From assembly GCF_002950945.1 (NCBI RefSeq), contig NZ_CP012673.1:6462501-6526500 (forward strand): DNA of 64,000 bases, read 5' to 3'. The stretch is from Sorangium cellulosum. GTDB taxonomy: Bacteria; Myxococcota_A; Polyangia; Polyangiales; Polyangiaceae. Shown here piece after piece: positions 18,101-27,871 of the stretch. The notes below the pieces were generated by a model. It did no database searches. It worked only from the letters and a program-made list of their open reading frames with translations, and had not been told where the DNA came from. The translations under genes and the position numbers were made by a program. How positions within the stretch are numbered: the first letter of the stretch is position 1; each line of letters starts with the position of its first letter.

Positions 18101-19127
18101 GCTCGATGCCGGCCACGGAGCGCGGCGCCTCGCGCTCGCTCGCCATGAGCTCGTCCCCGAGCGCGCGCTCCAGCGCGACGCGGAGCTCGGTCGCGCTCGC
18201 GAACCGCTCGCTCCGCTCCTTGGCCAGGCAGCGGTGCACCACCTCCTCGAGCGCCCGCGGTACGGCCGCGCGGGCGGACAGGCGCGGCGGTCTGCGGCTC
18301 CGATGGTCCTCCAGCACCGCCGCGCGCGGCCCCCAGAATGGGGGCCGGCCCGCGAAGAGCTCGTACAGGATGACGCCCATCGCGTAGATGTCCGCGCGCG
18401 CGTCGAGATCGGCGCCCCCGGCGGACTGCTCCGGCGCCATGTACTCCGCCGTCCCGACGGCGAGGTCCTCGTCCTGCCCGTCGTAGCGCCGCCCCACGAC
18501 GCGGGCGATGCCGAAGTCGATGAGGGTCGCCTTATCCTGATCGACGAGGATGTTCTCGGGCTTGAGGTCGCAGTGCACGTAGCCGCGCGCGTGCACGGCC
18601 TCGAGGGTGGCGAGCGTTGCGAGCGCGAGCTGGGCGGCCTCGTCGAGCTGCGGCGCGGGTCGCGCCGCGAGCCGGGCGGCGAGCGTGGGCGCGGCGATGT
18701 GCTCGATCACCACGTAGGGCGAGCCGTCGTCCAGCGTCCCCCGCGCGTGCACGGCCGGCACGTACGGGGGCCCGATGGCCGAGAGCGCCTCGATCTCGCC
18801 CTGGAGGCGCTGGCCTGCGTCGCGGCGGGCGGCGCGCGCGAGCTTGATGGCCACGCGCGCCCCGCCGCCCTCGGGCTCGGCCTCGAACACGACGCCGAAG
18901 CCGCCCTGCCCCAGCGTCCTGCGGGTCCAGTAGCCGGCGAAGCGAGGCAGGACGACGGGGACGACGTCCGTGATGTCCGGCGGGATCGACGACGGGCCGG
19001 AGGTAGGCCGAGCGGACGGCGTGCACTCGGGGCACGCGCCCTGGTTCCGCCGCCCGCACGCCGGACAGCGCCCCGCCTGCGGGGTCGCGCGTTCCGGCGC
19101 CTTGTCTCGCAGGGCTTCCGAGCCCAT
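15120..19127 (-). CDS. Ser/Thr protein kinase with cyclase-like, AAA ATPase and TPR modules
   Basis: 1335 residues. Order of parts: a small zinc-ribbon-like CPACGRRNQGACPEC near 21-35; a protein kinase domain at about 62-325 with GQGGFG, VAIKLA, HCDLKPEN (HCD replaces the usual HRD), DFG and APE; a degenerate class III nucleotidyl-cyclase-like region (about 345-465); a STAND/AAA ATPase with Walker A GGPGHGKS near 519 and Walker B VVILLDDAH near 655; and TPR-like helices from about 900 to the end. Such kinase-ATPase fusions are frequent in myxobacteria and act as cytoplasmic signalling hubs. AGGAG precedes the ATG. The gene starts 9 bases after the stop of the NALTP-repeat lipoprotein, so the two are probably co-transcribed. 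Confidence 0.93.
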   Translation of the reverse strand: MGSEALRDKAPERATPQAGRCPACGRRNQGACPECTPSARPTSGPSSIPPDITDVVPVVLPRFAGYWTRRTLGQGGFGVVFEAEPEGGGARVAIKLARAARRDAGQRLQGEIEALSAIGPPYVPAVHARGTLDDGSPYVVIEHIAAPTLAARLAARPAPQLDEAAQLALATLATLEAVHARGYVHCDLKPENILVDQDKATLIDFGIARVVGRRYDGQDEDLAVGTAEYMAPEQSAGGADLDARADIYAMGVILYELFAGRPPFWGPRAAVLEDHRSRRPPRLSARAAVPRALEEVVHRCLAKERSERFASATELRVALERALGDELMASEREAPRSVAGIERRAMGLLFFESAADRVAVQRRLRAFGGELAHASGARYVGVFGQEGAAGAARRAQRAADELLRGGMCERVLIDLAPVSIQARPDGARRFLSPLFSRAERWPSASGPTGPFLTPEASAALPERSHAAAGDDLPPGAEDEAREATSPGAFVGRREILDQLLQSAEDALRLKQPTVVSVTGGPGHGKSCLFIELGKQLRERLPHAQIIELRGREPTSGALDATLHELVREALGVPEEPPKSGVRAALEERLGLGLADELGSGLAMALGWVDEQMGVQVFPELEALRAAPGALRSARVRAAGECLRRRAAAAPVVILLDDAHFAHDATLAALEYAALADGAAPLWICAMGRPAFAEAHPSWGERAARREALRIEPLDDESARTLCRRLLLPARDVPEPAIDRLLERSQRVPLLLVELVHGLKREGILRRHRRGDAWYLATDELDRLPALPALDPLAQAEIAALGPALGAHARLVSLLGAEVSVDEIAGVLHQLDLRGDGAAFPLDARVGTERLLKAGVLVGDRKGVLRFRHALVREAVAHDVAASERRWIHLAAYEHHREATHEGREQRRFKIAHHAAEAGLADVAEEAYLAMAERARARHAYVEAELHYSRALAQPAPERGARRRTAYRGRGLMRYRLGRYHDALGDLDRAREMAVEEGDVIEQIEILLDEATALDWMDDYGQSKQRVEEARALARGELPPALAARLSMGVARSLHRESREEEAAQQFERAVAQAEGLGDEGYETLVVSLLLLGFIYQGLGKLDEAGAALDRVIRMCEARGDLVHLGPAINSRALLRACLGDTEGMILDLCRLLAISRELGLGMLELVGEFNLGEYLYLMGNLEAAMPHVERAVSLERHQRGEEARPVVQLLLARLLLYWGEEERAREIIEAIRAQQARASAAGREGMEMAPSEEVQWSMIDLATRDASDAAWDELEERSARHSVGQEQIEVIEARARALTRRGRREEAQAALARAIEVAGRIPNVMRERLERQREA

Positions 19128-19135
19128 TCACGCTC

Positions 19136-20026
19136 CTAGGGGGCGGGCGGCAAGAACGAGGTCATCACGATGTCCGTGCGCACCCAGGGCGAGACCGAAG
19201 GATTCTCGAGACACCCCCTATAGTAGCCCGCCTCGGCGTCCGTGTTGGTGCAAAGCGTGTCGCAGGAGCCCACGATCACCATCGAGCCACACTGCTGGAC
19301 GGTCGTGGCTCCGGTCGTCGGGTTGACGCTGAGCTGACCGGCCGCACAGTCGCGCTGCAGCTGGCGCGCGCGCGCGACGCCTGATGGTGAGTAGCAGGCC
19401 CGCAGAAAGGGTGCCTGCGTCGTGGAGAACACGTTGCCCCAGAACGCGCCCTCCCTCACCGGAAAGGTCGTGCGCTCCGTCGAGGTCGAGGTCATCTCGT
19501 TGTTGCGTAGGGAGATCCTCACCGAGACACCGTACCGGTTCATCCGCGCGGCGAGGCAGGCCGTGATCTGGCTCTGAACATATGTGTTGTTGCCGAGGGG
19601 GGTGCTCTTCCACCAGGACGCGTATCCGAGCTCGCCGCGGTAGACCTCCGAGCGGACGACCCCGCTGCTGTCGGTCCATGAGAACGAGAACGTCTGGTCA
19701 GGGCGCAGCGCACAGCCCACGGTGTAGCGCAGGAGCTCCCTCGACAGGGTGCCATTTGGCCCCGGATCCTTGATGGCCGTCAGCGCGTTCGGGGTCAGCG
19801 CGTTCGGGGTCAGCGCGTTCGGGGTCAGCGCGTTCGGGGTCAGCGCGTTCGGGGTCAGCGCGTTCGGGGTCAGCGCGTTCGGGAGGTTTCCGTTGTCGCT
19901 CTCGAGCGCGCTCTCGGCCTCTTCGAGCAGCGCTTCCGGTTCAGCATCGAGCTCGGCGCCGATGCAGGCAGTGGTAACCAGAGGTACGACGAGGATTGCA
20001 GCGAGACGCGTACAGCAAGGTTCCAT
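19136..20026 (-). CDS. Secreted lipoprotein with seven NALTP pentapeptide repeats
   Basis: 296 residues; AGGGGGAG lies 6-7 bases before the ATG. A signal peptide with lipobox VTTAC predicts membrane anchoring. An acidic segment is followed at residues 48-83 by seven tandem copies of NALTP (the last is NALTA). The remaining 210 residues form a domain I do not recognise, with several Cys (VGCALRPDQTFSFSW, ITACLAARMNRYGVSVRISLR, RACYSPSG, CDTLCTN) and GYYRGCLENP near the end. NALTP-type repeats before such a domain are known to me mainly from Sorangium-like myxobacteria. It sits directly upstream of the large kinase-ATPase gene, and a joint surface-sensing role is possible but unproven. Confidence 0.8.
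   Translation of the reverse strand: MEPCCTRLAAILVVPLVTTACIGAELDAEPEALLEEAESALESDNGNLPNALTPNALTPNALTPNALTPNALTPNALTPNALTAIKDPGPNGTLSRELLRYTVGCALRPDQTFSFSWTDSSGVVRSEVYRGELGYASWWKSTPLGNNTYVQSQITACLAARMNRYGVSVRISLRNNEMTSTSTERTTFPVREGAFWGNVFSTTQAPFLRACYSPSGVARARQLQRDCAAGQLSVNPTTGATTVQQCGSMVIVGSCDTLCTNTDAEAGYYRGCLENPSVSPWVRTDIVMTSFLPPAP
19781..19885 (+). repeat. 15-bp tandem repeat (seven units) encoding NALTP
   Basis: Seven back-to-back units of cagcgcgttcggggt, starting at 19781, 19796, 19811, 19826, 19841, 19856 and 19871. The units are identical apart from the truncated last one, so the DNA itself is repeated, not just the protein. This implies recent copy-number change by slippage. The unit length is a multiple of three, so copy changes keep the lipoprotein frame. 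Confidence 0.97.
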
Positions 20027-20266
20027 GACGGTCTCCCCCTTTCATCGCTGGGTTCTTGAGACAAGGTCGAGCTATGGGAAAGTTTAAGTTACCATCCGGA
20101 AACGCTCCTGTATATGGCTTCGTAAGACTTCATGAACAAAACTTGTCATTCCATCAAAAAACTATCGCTCAGCTGAACGCACGCGGCGCACGCGGCGCAC
20201 GCGACAGGACGCACGCAACGCGCGCGCAGGTGGTACGATGCCGACGCACCCATACGAAGAGGCGGT
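20027..20266. promoter_or_regulatory. Divergent promoter region, locally AT-rich
   Basis: 240 bases between two divergent start codons (lipoprotein-kinase operon to the left, kinase gene to the right). The part from about 20060 to 20165 is the most AT-rich stretch in the surroundings (for example aagtttaagtt and catcaaaaaactatcg), as expected for promoters in a GC-rich genome. No specific sigma-factor hexamers can be named with confidence. Three near-copies of cgcacgcgg follow at about 20178-20200. Confidence 0.4.
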
Positions 20267-21652
20267 ATGACCGACGAAGAGGACAAGACCAGGACCTTTG
20301 TGTATTCTGAAAGGTTCTCCGCGCGCGGCGAGCTCCCGCCGGGCACCATCGCCGGCGAGTACATGCTCGAGGAGTTCATCGCGCGGGGCGGCTGCGGCGC
20401 GGTCTACTCGGCGCGGCACCTCCGCTCGGGGAGGCGGGCCGCCGTCAAGGTGCTGGACGAGGCGGTTGTCCACGCGCCCCGCGTGATCGAGCGGTTCGCG
20501 CGCGAGATCGAGGCCTTACGCAGGATCTCCCACCCGAACATCGTCGAGATCTACGAGGTCGGCGAGCTCGATGATCACCGGCCCTTCTATGCGATGGAGC
20601 GCCTCGAGGGCCAGACGCTCGACGCGCTCATCAAGGCCGAGAGGCGGCTCGCGCTCCGCGATGTGCTGGAGCTGATGGATCCTGTTTGCGCGGCGCTGGA
20701 GGCGGCGCACACGGCAGGGATCATCCACCGGGACGTCAAGGCCAGCAATATCTTCATCTGCTCGGATTCGCCGCGCACCGTGAAGCTGCTCGATTTCGGC
20801 ATCGCCAAGATGATGGCTCCCGAGGAGAGCTCAACCTGGTTCACCACCGCCGGGCGTATGCCCGGGACACCCTCGATCATGGCCCCGGAGCAGATCCTGG
20901 GCGGACCCATCGACGCGCGGGTGGATATCTATGCGCTTGGAGTACTTCTCCACCGCATGCTGGTGGGTCGATTACCATTCCATACCCTGGACGCGGACGA
21001 GATGGTGCGGATGCACCTGGAGGAGACGCCGCTGCCCCCGAGCGCGCGGGTCCCGCTGCCTCCCGGGCTCGACGCGGTGGTGCTGCGGTGCATGGAGAAG
21101 CGGCGGGAGCGGCGCTTCGGCTCGGTCGACGAGCTGATGAGCGCGCTCCGGGACGCGATCGGCGGGCCCTCGTCGGGGGTGCAGAGTGGCCCTGATCCGA
21201 CGCAGCGCGCGGTGGCAGTGTACCTGGAGGTCCGGACGCGCGGCAGAGCCGACGAGTTCGACGAGGCGCTGGCCGTCGACATCGGGCAGGTGCTCGACCT
21301 CGGCGAGGCGCAGCTCTCGGGTGCGGGGTTCATCCTGGTGTCGATCACCGGCAACGAGGTGCTCGGCGTCCGCCTGCTCCCGGCGACGGCGGACGAGGAG
21401 CGGCAGGAGCGGCGCGCGGCGCTCGAGGTCGCGGCGGCGGTGCACGAGGCGCTCGCCCGGCGCACAGGGGCGGACCCCCGCGTTCACGTCAATGTGTGCG
21501 TGCACGTGGGCGAGGTGCAGGCGCGCTCGGCAGCGCAGCCCGAGATCACCGGCGGCGCGCTCCTCTGCGCGGGGCAGTGGGCGCCGGCGGCCGAGGTGCA
21601 AGGGGTGTTCGCGACGCCGAGCGCCACCGAGGGCCTCGCCTCCCCTCCCTGA
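20267..21652 (+). CDS. Ser/Thr protein kinase with C-terminal cyclase-like domain
   Basis: 461 residues, with AGAGG five bases before the ATG. Kinase domain about 30-300: a slightly unusual glycine loop ARGGCGAVYSA, AVKVLD with the catalytic Lys, HRDVKASNIF, DFGIAKMM, and an activation loop ending in PGTPSIMAPEQ. The catalytic residues are complete, so it should be active on Ser/Thr. No membrane helix is seen. Residues 312-455 resemble a degenerate class III cyclase domain (ALEVAAAVHEALA, VHVNVCVHVGEV), lacking the metal-binding Asp pair; a similar region is in the 15120-19127 kinase. Targets unknown. It is a single gene, divergent from the lipoprotein-kinase operon. Confidence 0.9.
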   Translation: MTDEEDKTRTFVYSERFSARGELPPGTIAGEYMLEEFIARGGCGAVYSARHLRSGRRAAVKVLDEAVVHAPRVIERFAREIEALRRISHPNIVEIYEVGELDDHRPFYAMERLEGQTLDALIKAERRLALRDVLELMDPVCAALEAAHTAGIIHRDVKASNIFICSDSPRTVKLLDFGIAKMMAPEESSTWFTTAGRMPGTPSIMAPEQILGGPIDARVDIYALGVLLHRMLVGRLPFHTLDADEMVRMHLEETPLPPSARVPLPPGLDAVVLRCMEKRRERRFGSVDELMSALRDAIGGPSSGVQSGPDPTQRAVAVYLEVRTRGRADEFDEALAVDIGQVLDLGEAQLSGAGFILVSITGNEVLGVRLLPATADEERQERRAALEVAAAVHEALARRTGADPRVHVNVCVHVGEVQARSAAQPEITGGALLCAGQWAPAAEVQGVFATPSATEGLASPP

Positions 21653-21735
21653 CGCCAGCACCTCGGCGCCGGACGCGGGCTGAGGGAGACGGGGCGTGGT
21701 CGATCTACGCCCGATCTACTCCCGATTACTCCCGA

Positions 21736-22800
21736 TTACTTCTGGGCTCCGGCGCCCGCGGCCATGCACCACTTGAGCCCTTCCTGCAGGTCGCGCAGCG
21801 TGGTGATGCGGCCGAGGTCCATGCCCAGCGACACGACCGTCTGGGCCACCGCCGGGCGGATGCTGGTCACGACCAGGCGCGCCCCGAGGAGCTCCACCGC
21901 GCGCACGATCCGGATCAGGTGATCGGCGGTGCTCGTGTCCACCGCGTCGACCGCGGTCAGGTCGATGATCACATGGCGCGTCTGGCCGGCGACGATGGCG
22001 CCGAGGAGCCGCTCCATCAGCGCGGACGCGCGCTGGCTGTCGAGCCCGCCCATGACCGGGACCGTCAGCACGCCGTCCCAGACCTGGATGATCGGCGCGA
22101 CCATCGTGCAGAGCGCCGTCTCCTGCTGCTGGATGAGCTGCAGCTTCTCGCGCAGCGCCGCCTCGGTCCTCTCCCGCTCGGCGACCTCCTTCTTCAGCGA
22201 CTCCAGCGCGACCGCGAGATCCGTGCTCGTGGCCCGACCCGCCTCGAGCAGCTCCGCGAGCCGCGCCTCGGCCGTCTTGTCGGTCTGGCGGATCAGGAAC
22301 TCGTCGTACGCATCGCCCTTCGCCTCGAACGCCGTCTGTTCAGCCCAGCAAGGGACGCCGAACAAGCGCTCGGTCATGCCGGCCATCTTGCCGGCCGTCA
22401 TGGCACACCCCCAGCTTACCCCCAGCGACCGCTGGTAGATCGATTCCCAGTTGTTGTAGGCGCGATACCGCGCCTCGCGGCGCTCGCGGTCCAGGGCCAC
22501 GATCTCCCAGCGTCCCCACCCGGCCGGCAGCGAGATCTTGTTCACCAGCCGGAACCCCTCCTCGAAGGTCGGCTGCGTGCTGAGGATGGACCAGTCGCCA
22601 TCGACGCTCTGCCGCCCGCCGAGCTGGAGGCACAGGTTGAAGCGCTCGGCGCCGACCATCGCCACCATGCCCGACATCAGGCCGGCCACCGAGCTCGGGA
22701 TCCACATGCTCAGCGTTGGCATACCGGCCCACAGGTTCAGGCCCTTGTCCAGATCCCACTCGATGTCGAAGCCCGCGATCGTGATTTTAGGGTTGTCCAT
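21736..22800 (-). CDS. V4R-STAS regulator (RsbR-like with an N-terminal V4R-type sensor)
   Basis: 354 residues. The frame is open further upstream, but the ATG at 22800 begins the first recognisable sequence. The N-terminal 170 residues include a heme- or ligand-binding V4R-like segment (SLGVSWGCAMTAGKMAGMTE, then FEAKGDAYDEFLI). A predicted coiled coil (about 185-225, KKEVAERERTEAALREKLQL) leads to a STAS domain at about 240-350 with IDLTAVDAVDTSTADHL and SIRPAVAQTVVSLG, keeping both phospho-acceptor threonine positions. So it is an RsbR relative with a different input domain from the PAS-type copies at 10138 and 29367. Ligand unknown. Confidence 0.85.
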   Translation of the reverse strand: MDNPKITIAGFDIEWDLDKGLNLWAGMPTLSMWIPSSVAGLMSGMVAMVGAERFNLCLQLGGRQSVDGDWSILSTQPTFEEGFRLVNKISLPAGWGRWEIVALDRERREARYRAYNNWESIYQRSLGVSWGCAMTAGKMAGMTERLFGVPCWAEQTAFEAKGDAYDEFLIRQTDKTAEARLAELLEAGRATSTDLAVALESLKKEVAERERTEAALREKLQLIQQQETALCTMVAPIIQVWDGVLTVPVMGGLDSQRASALMERLLGAIVAGQTRHVIIDLTAVDAVDTSTADHLIRIVRAVELLGARLVVTSIRPAVAQTVVSLGMDLGRITTLRDLQEGLKWCMAAGAGAQK

Positions 22801-22945
22801 ACGTTCCGTCGTCGTGCCGCCAGCATGGCACACACGGCCCTGCCTGTTCCACGGTCGGCGATCGCGCCGCGCGCGAGGTGCGCCCCGCCGGGGCGTCGGG
22901 AGGCGACGCGGCCGCGCCGCTCCCGGCGCGCGGCCTCCTCGCTGG

Positions 22946-23152
22946 ATGGCCACGCTCACCCAGGGCTGGATGGTCCGGGCCGCCCGGTTTCTGGGCGCGG
23001 GGGGGATCATCACGGGCATCCGATCGAACGTCGTCCAGACCATGATCGCCCTCGGGCTCGACCTCACCAGCGTCACGACGGTGGGCAACCTCCGGGCCGG
23101 CCTCAAGCTGTGCCTGCGGCGCATGGCCGCCGCAGGTACGAGCCCAGCCTGA
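22946..23152 (+). pseudogene. Orphan C-terminal STAS fragment
   Basis: The 68 codons from the ATG at 22946 include GGIITGIRSNVVQTMIALGL and VTTVGNLRAGLKLC, which match the second half of the STAS domain in the three RsbR-like proteins of this window (compare GGAEGIITGIRPSVAQTM-type sequence at 29367-30506). The first half of the domain, including the LDLTG threonine, is missing, and upstream sequence in all frames is Arg/Pro-rich. It lies head-to-head next to the intact V4R-STAS gene. I read it as a relic left by duplication and deletion. Confidence 0.7.
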
Positions 23153-23379
23153 GGGCGTGACGCAGGGGCCCAACGCTGAATCGACGGCAGCCCGAGCTCG
23201 CCCCTGATCCCCCGCACCTCGTCCGTGAGGGGCGCCGAGCGAGCGTCGACGCAAGCGACCCTCTGTCATCTTGGCCGCACCGCGTGGCGCACCGTGGCAC
23301 AGGGGGTTGCCGGAGCGCCGCCGATACCGTAGCTGCCGGCTCGAACAAGCTGGCACCCCCCTTGCTAAAATTCGGGGGA

Positions 23380-24645
23380 ATGAACACCTTCTCTCGATTT
23401 GGGATGCTCTGTGGAGCCGCGGTGTGGATCGCAGCGTGTGGGGCAGAGGGCCCGACCGGGAGAGAGCTCGGAGGGAGCTCGATCCCTGAGCCGCCCGGCG
23501 GGGCGGGCACGCCGGACGACACGGCGAACGATCCCGGAAATCCAGCGCAGACCGCGTCGTCTGAGCTCCGGCTCCGCGTCCCCGACGGAACCCGCGTGAC
23601 CCTCGACAGCGTGCGCGTGAGCTCGGGCTCGCCGGCGGTGATGGACGTCCAGAGCGCGACGGGGCCGACCATCGTGGTGCCTCGCGCCGGCGCAGCGCTC
23701 GTGTCCGTGGTGGCCGTGGACGAGGACGGCGAGGTGCTCGACGCGAGCACGAGCGGCGCGGGGTGCGCCGTCCCGGCCCTCGGCGAGGAGCGCGTGCTCG
23801 TGGTGCCGGACGCCTACGCGAGCATTCAGGAGGCGATCGACGCCGCCGCCTACGGCGATACCGTCTTCGTCCAGCCGGGAGAGTACCACGAGCACCTCCG
23901 CCTGCGCTCGGGCGTGAGGCTGGTCGGCGCGGGCGCCGCGGCGACGGTGCTCGACGGAAAGGGGCTGGGCGAAAACCTCATCGATTACACGGGCGCCCAG
24001 AACGCGGTCGTCCGAGGCTTCACGCTGCGGAACGTGGGACGGGCCGAGGGCTGCGCGCAGGACGACGTGCTGGCCTGCAGCGGCAACTGGTACGCCGCCG
24101 CCGTCTACGCCGACGGGCACACCTTGCCGTCGAACGACTGCGATCGCCCGTCGCTGCTCCTCACGCAGAGCGTCATCGAGGGCAACAAGATCGGCGTGAT
24201 GCTCTACCATCACGCGCTCGCCGTGGTCTGGAACAACGTGTTCCTCCACAACACACATGCCTTCGTGGCGAATCACCTGCAGGATCACGCCGTCGTGGCC
24301 CAGAACGTGTTCTACGGGAACAGCGCGCACGCGCTCGCCGCGGGCGCCGCGGAGCTCGACGTCCTCAACAACGTGCTCGTGGCGAACGGCGTCGCGCTCG
24401 AGCAGGAGTACGTGCAGCGCGGGCGCGTGCGGTGCAACGTGCTCTTCGACAACGACAGCACGGGCAACGTGATCGTGCCCGGCGAGGACGGGAACCTCGT
24501 CGCGGATCCGCTGCTCGCGGGTCTGCTCGCCGGCGACTTCCACCCGGCGGCCGGGTCGCCGGCGCTGACGGCCGGCTGCCTCGGTGAGGACGAGGTCGAG
24601 AGCGTCGCCGCGGGCGCGCACGGGGGTCCGCTGGGTGCCTGGTGA
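23380..24645 (+). CDS. Lipoprotein with right-handed parallel beta-helix
   Basis: 421 residues from the ATG at 23380; the frame is open 32 codons upstream, but the signal peptide begins here. Lipobox WIAAC predicts a lipoprotein. After a Pro/Gly-rich linker and a small beta domain (ELRLRVPDGTRVTLDSVRV), residues from about 140 on have the pattern of beta-helix proteins of the NosD/pectate-lyase superfamily: IQEAIDAAAYGDTVFVQPGEY, LVGAGAAATVLDGKG, then short repeating turns (IEGNKIGVMLYHHALAVVWN, NNVFLHNTHAFV). This fold usually binds or cleaves polysaccharides; no catalytic residues can be picked. First of four consecutive genes for secreted or lipid-anchored proteins on this strand. Confidence 0.85.
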   Translation: MNTFSRFGMLCGAAVWIAACGAEGPTGRELGGSSIPEPPGGAGTPDDTANDPGNPAQTASSELRLRVPDGTRVTLDSVRVSSGSPAVMDVQSATGPTIVVPRAGAALVSVVAVDEDGEVLDASTSGAGCAVPALGEERVLVVPDAYASIQEAIDAAAYGDTVFVQPGEYHEHLRLRSGVRLVGAGAAATVLDGKGLGENLIDYTGAQNAVVRGFTLRNVGRAEGCAQDDVLACSGNWYAAAVYADGHTLPSNDCDRPSLLLTQSVIEGNKIGVMLYHHALAVVWNNVFLHNTHAFVANHLQDHAVVAQNVFYGNSAHALAAGAAELDVLNNVLVANGVALEQEYVQRGRVRCNVLFDNDSTGNVIVPGEDGNLVADPLLAGLLAGDFHPAAGSPALTAGCLGEDEVESVAAGAHGGPLGAW

Positions 24646-24774
24646 GGTGCGGGGCGCGACCGCTGCCCTTCACCTCTCCTCCTTCCTCGCCGTCCTTCCT
24701 CTCTCCCCTCCCCTTCATGCCGCCCGTACGCCGTATGCTGCCCTGACCCTCGCCATCCGTAAGGAGATCCATTC

Positions 24775-26798
<2,024 letters not shown>

Positions 26799-26802
<4 letters not shown>

Positions 26803-27725
26803 CCAGCCGCGTTTTGATCCTGCTGGCCGCGCTCATTGCGTCCGCGTGTGACGGAGGCGGCGGCTCCACGAGCGGCACGGGGCACGCCGGCGGCGGCGGC
26901 GGCGCAGCCGGCGGCGGTGCCGGGGACGAGGCAGCAGCGACAAGCGGCGGCGCCGGCGGCGAGGCAGCAGCGACAAGCGGCGGCGCCGGCGGCGACGGCG
27001 CGGCGGGGGGCGCTGGCTCAGGGGGGTCCCCGGCGGGGCTGGGCGTGACCGGCGTGCTCACAGACGAAGGAGGGCAGCCGATCGGCGGTGCCCCCGTGCT
27101 GCTGTGCAACACCAGGGTCTGCTACACGGACAGCTCGGGGGCGGACGGTCGCTTCACCTTCCGGTTCGACGCGAAGCTGCCAGTCGATTTCGTGGTGAAG
27201 TCGATGGAGGACGCGGAGACGGCGCCGCGCCGGGGCGTGACCCTGTTCCCGCTGCACTTCGTCGATGCGGTCACCGTCGACGCAGGACCGCTCTTCGTGC
27301 CGGAGCTGCCCGCGGGCGCCGTCCCTGACCCGAGCCGAGGTGAGCCGCAGATCCTGGAGGTCGGCGATGGTCTCCGGCTCACCGCGCGATGCGCCGACCT
27401 CCTCGCGCCGCTCGGCGCGTCGCTCCACGACATCGCGGCCCGGAGGATCCCGCCGGAGCGTGTTCCCGCACTCCCCGATCTCGGCGGAGAGGAGCTCGTG
27501 GCGGTGTACGCAATGTACCCATTCGGGACGACGACGAGCGGCTCGCTCATCGGAGTTCAGGCGCCCTCGGATCTCGCGCCGGGGACGCGCGTGCGCTTCC
27601 GGAGCATGAGCACGTACGACGGCAAGCTCTCGGCGCCCGTCGCCGGGGAGGCCGACGGCGCGGTCGTCAAGACGGCGCCGCTCTCCGGGATAGACGAGCT
27701 GACCTGGCTCGTGATCTCCAGGTAG
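26799..27725 (+). CDS. Gly-rich lipoprotein of unknown function
   Basis: 308 residues; the ATG overlaps the stop of the thioredoxin lipoprotein (ATGA). Lipobox LIASAC, then a Gly/Ala-rich linker of about 55 residues containing a duplicated 12-residue block (EAAATSGGAGG), itself repeated at DNA level. Residues 75-150 look like a carboxypeptidase-regulatory/transthyretin-like beta-sandwich (GVLTDEGGQPIGGAPVLLCN, SSGADGRFTFRF). The remainder (about 170-308) contains LVAVYAMYPFGTTTSGS and has no family I recognise. Probably anchored at the outer surface and expressed with its upstream partner. No enzymatic residues stand out. Confidence 0.82.
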
Positions 27726-27871
27726 TTGCCTGCGGGCTCGCGGCGGGGCCCCAGGCCTCGAGGGGCGCAGCTCGGGCATGACGGTGGAGCGACCTCCGGG
27801 GCTGACGATCGGGTGATGGCGACGAGGACGTGCGGCCACGTAGCTTCCTGGAGTCACCTCGGAGGTACCGG

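Noticed and set aside
15285..19139. Open frame of 1284 codons on the plus strand, antisense to the kinase-ATPase gene
   Set aside because: Arg/His/Pro-rich translation without domains; a typical shadow frame in GC-rich DNA. The minus-strand frame has complete kinase and ATPase motifs.
19781..19885. Possible CRISPR-like array (regular 15-bp units)
   Set aside because: Units are contiguous with no spacers and keep a protein reading frame (NALTP); it is a coding minisatellite.
22538..22945. N-terminal part of a 204-codon plus-strand frame ending with the STAS fragment
   Set aside because: This part is antisense to the V4R-STAS gene and has no STAS-like sequence; only the portion after 22946 is a credible remnant.
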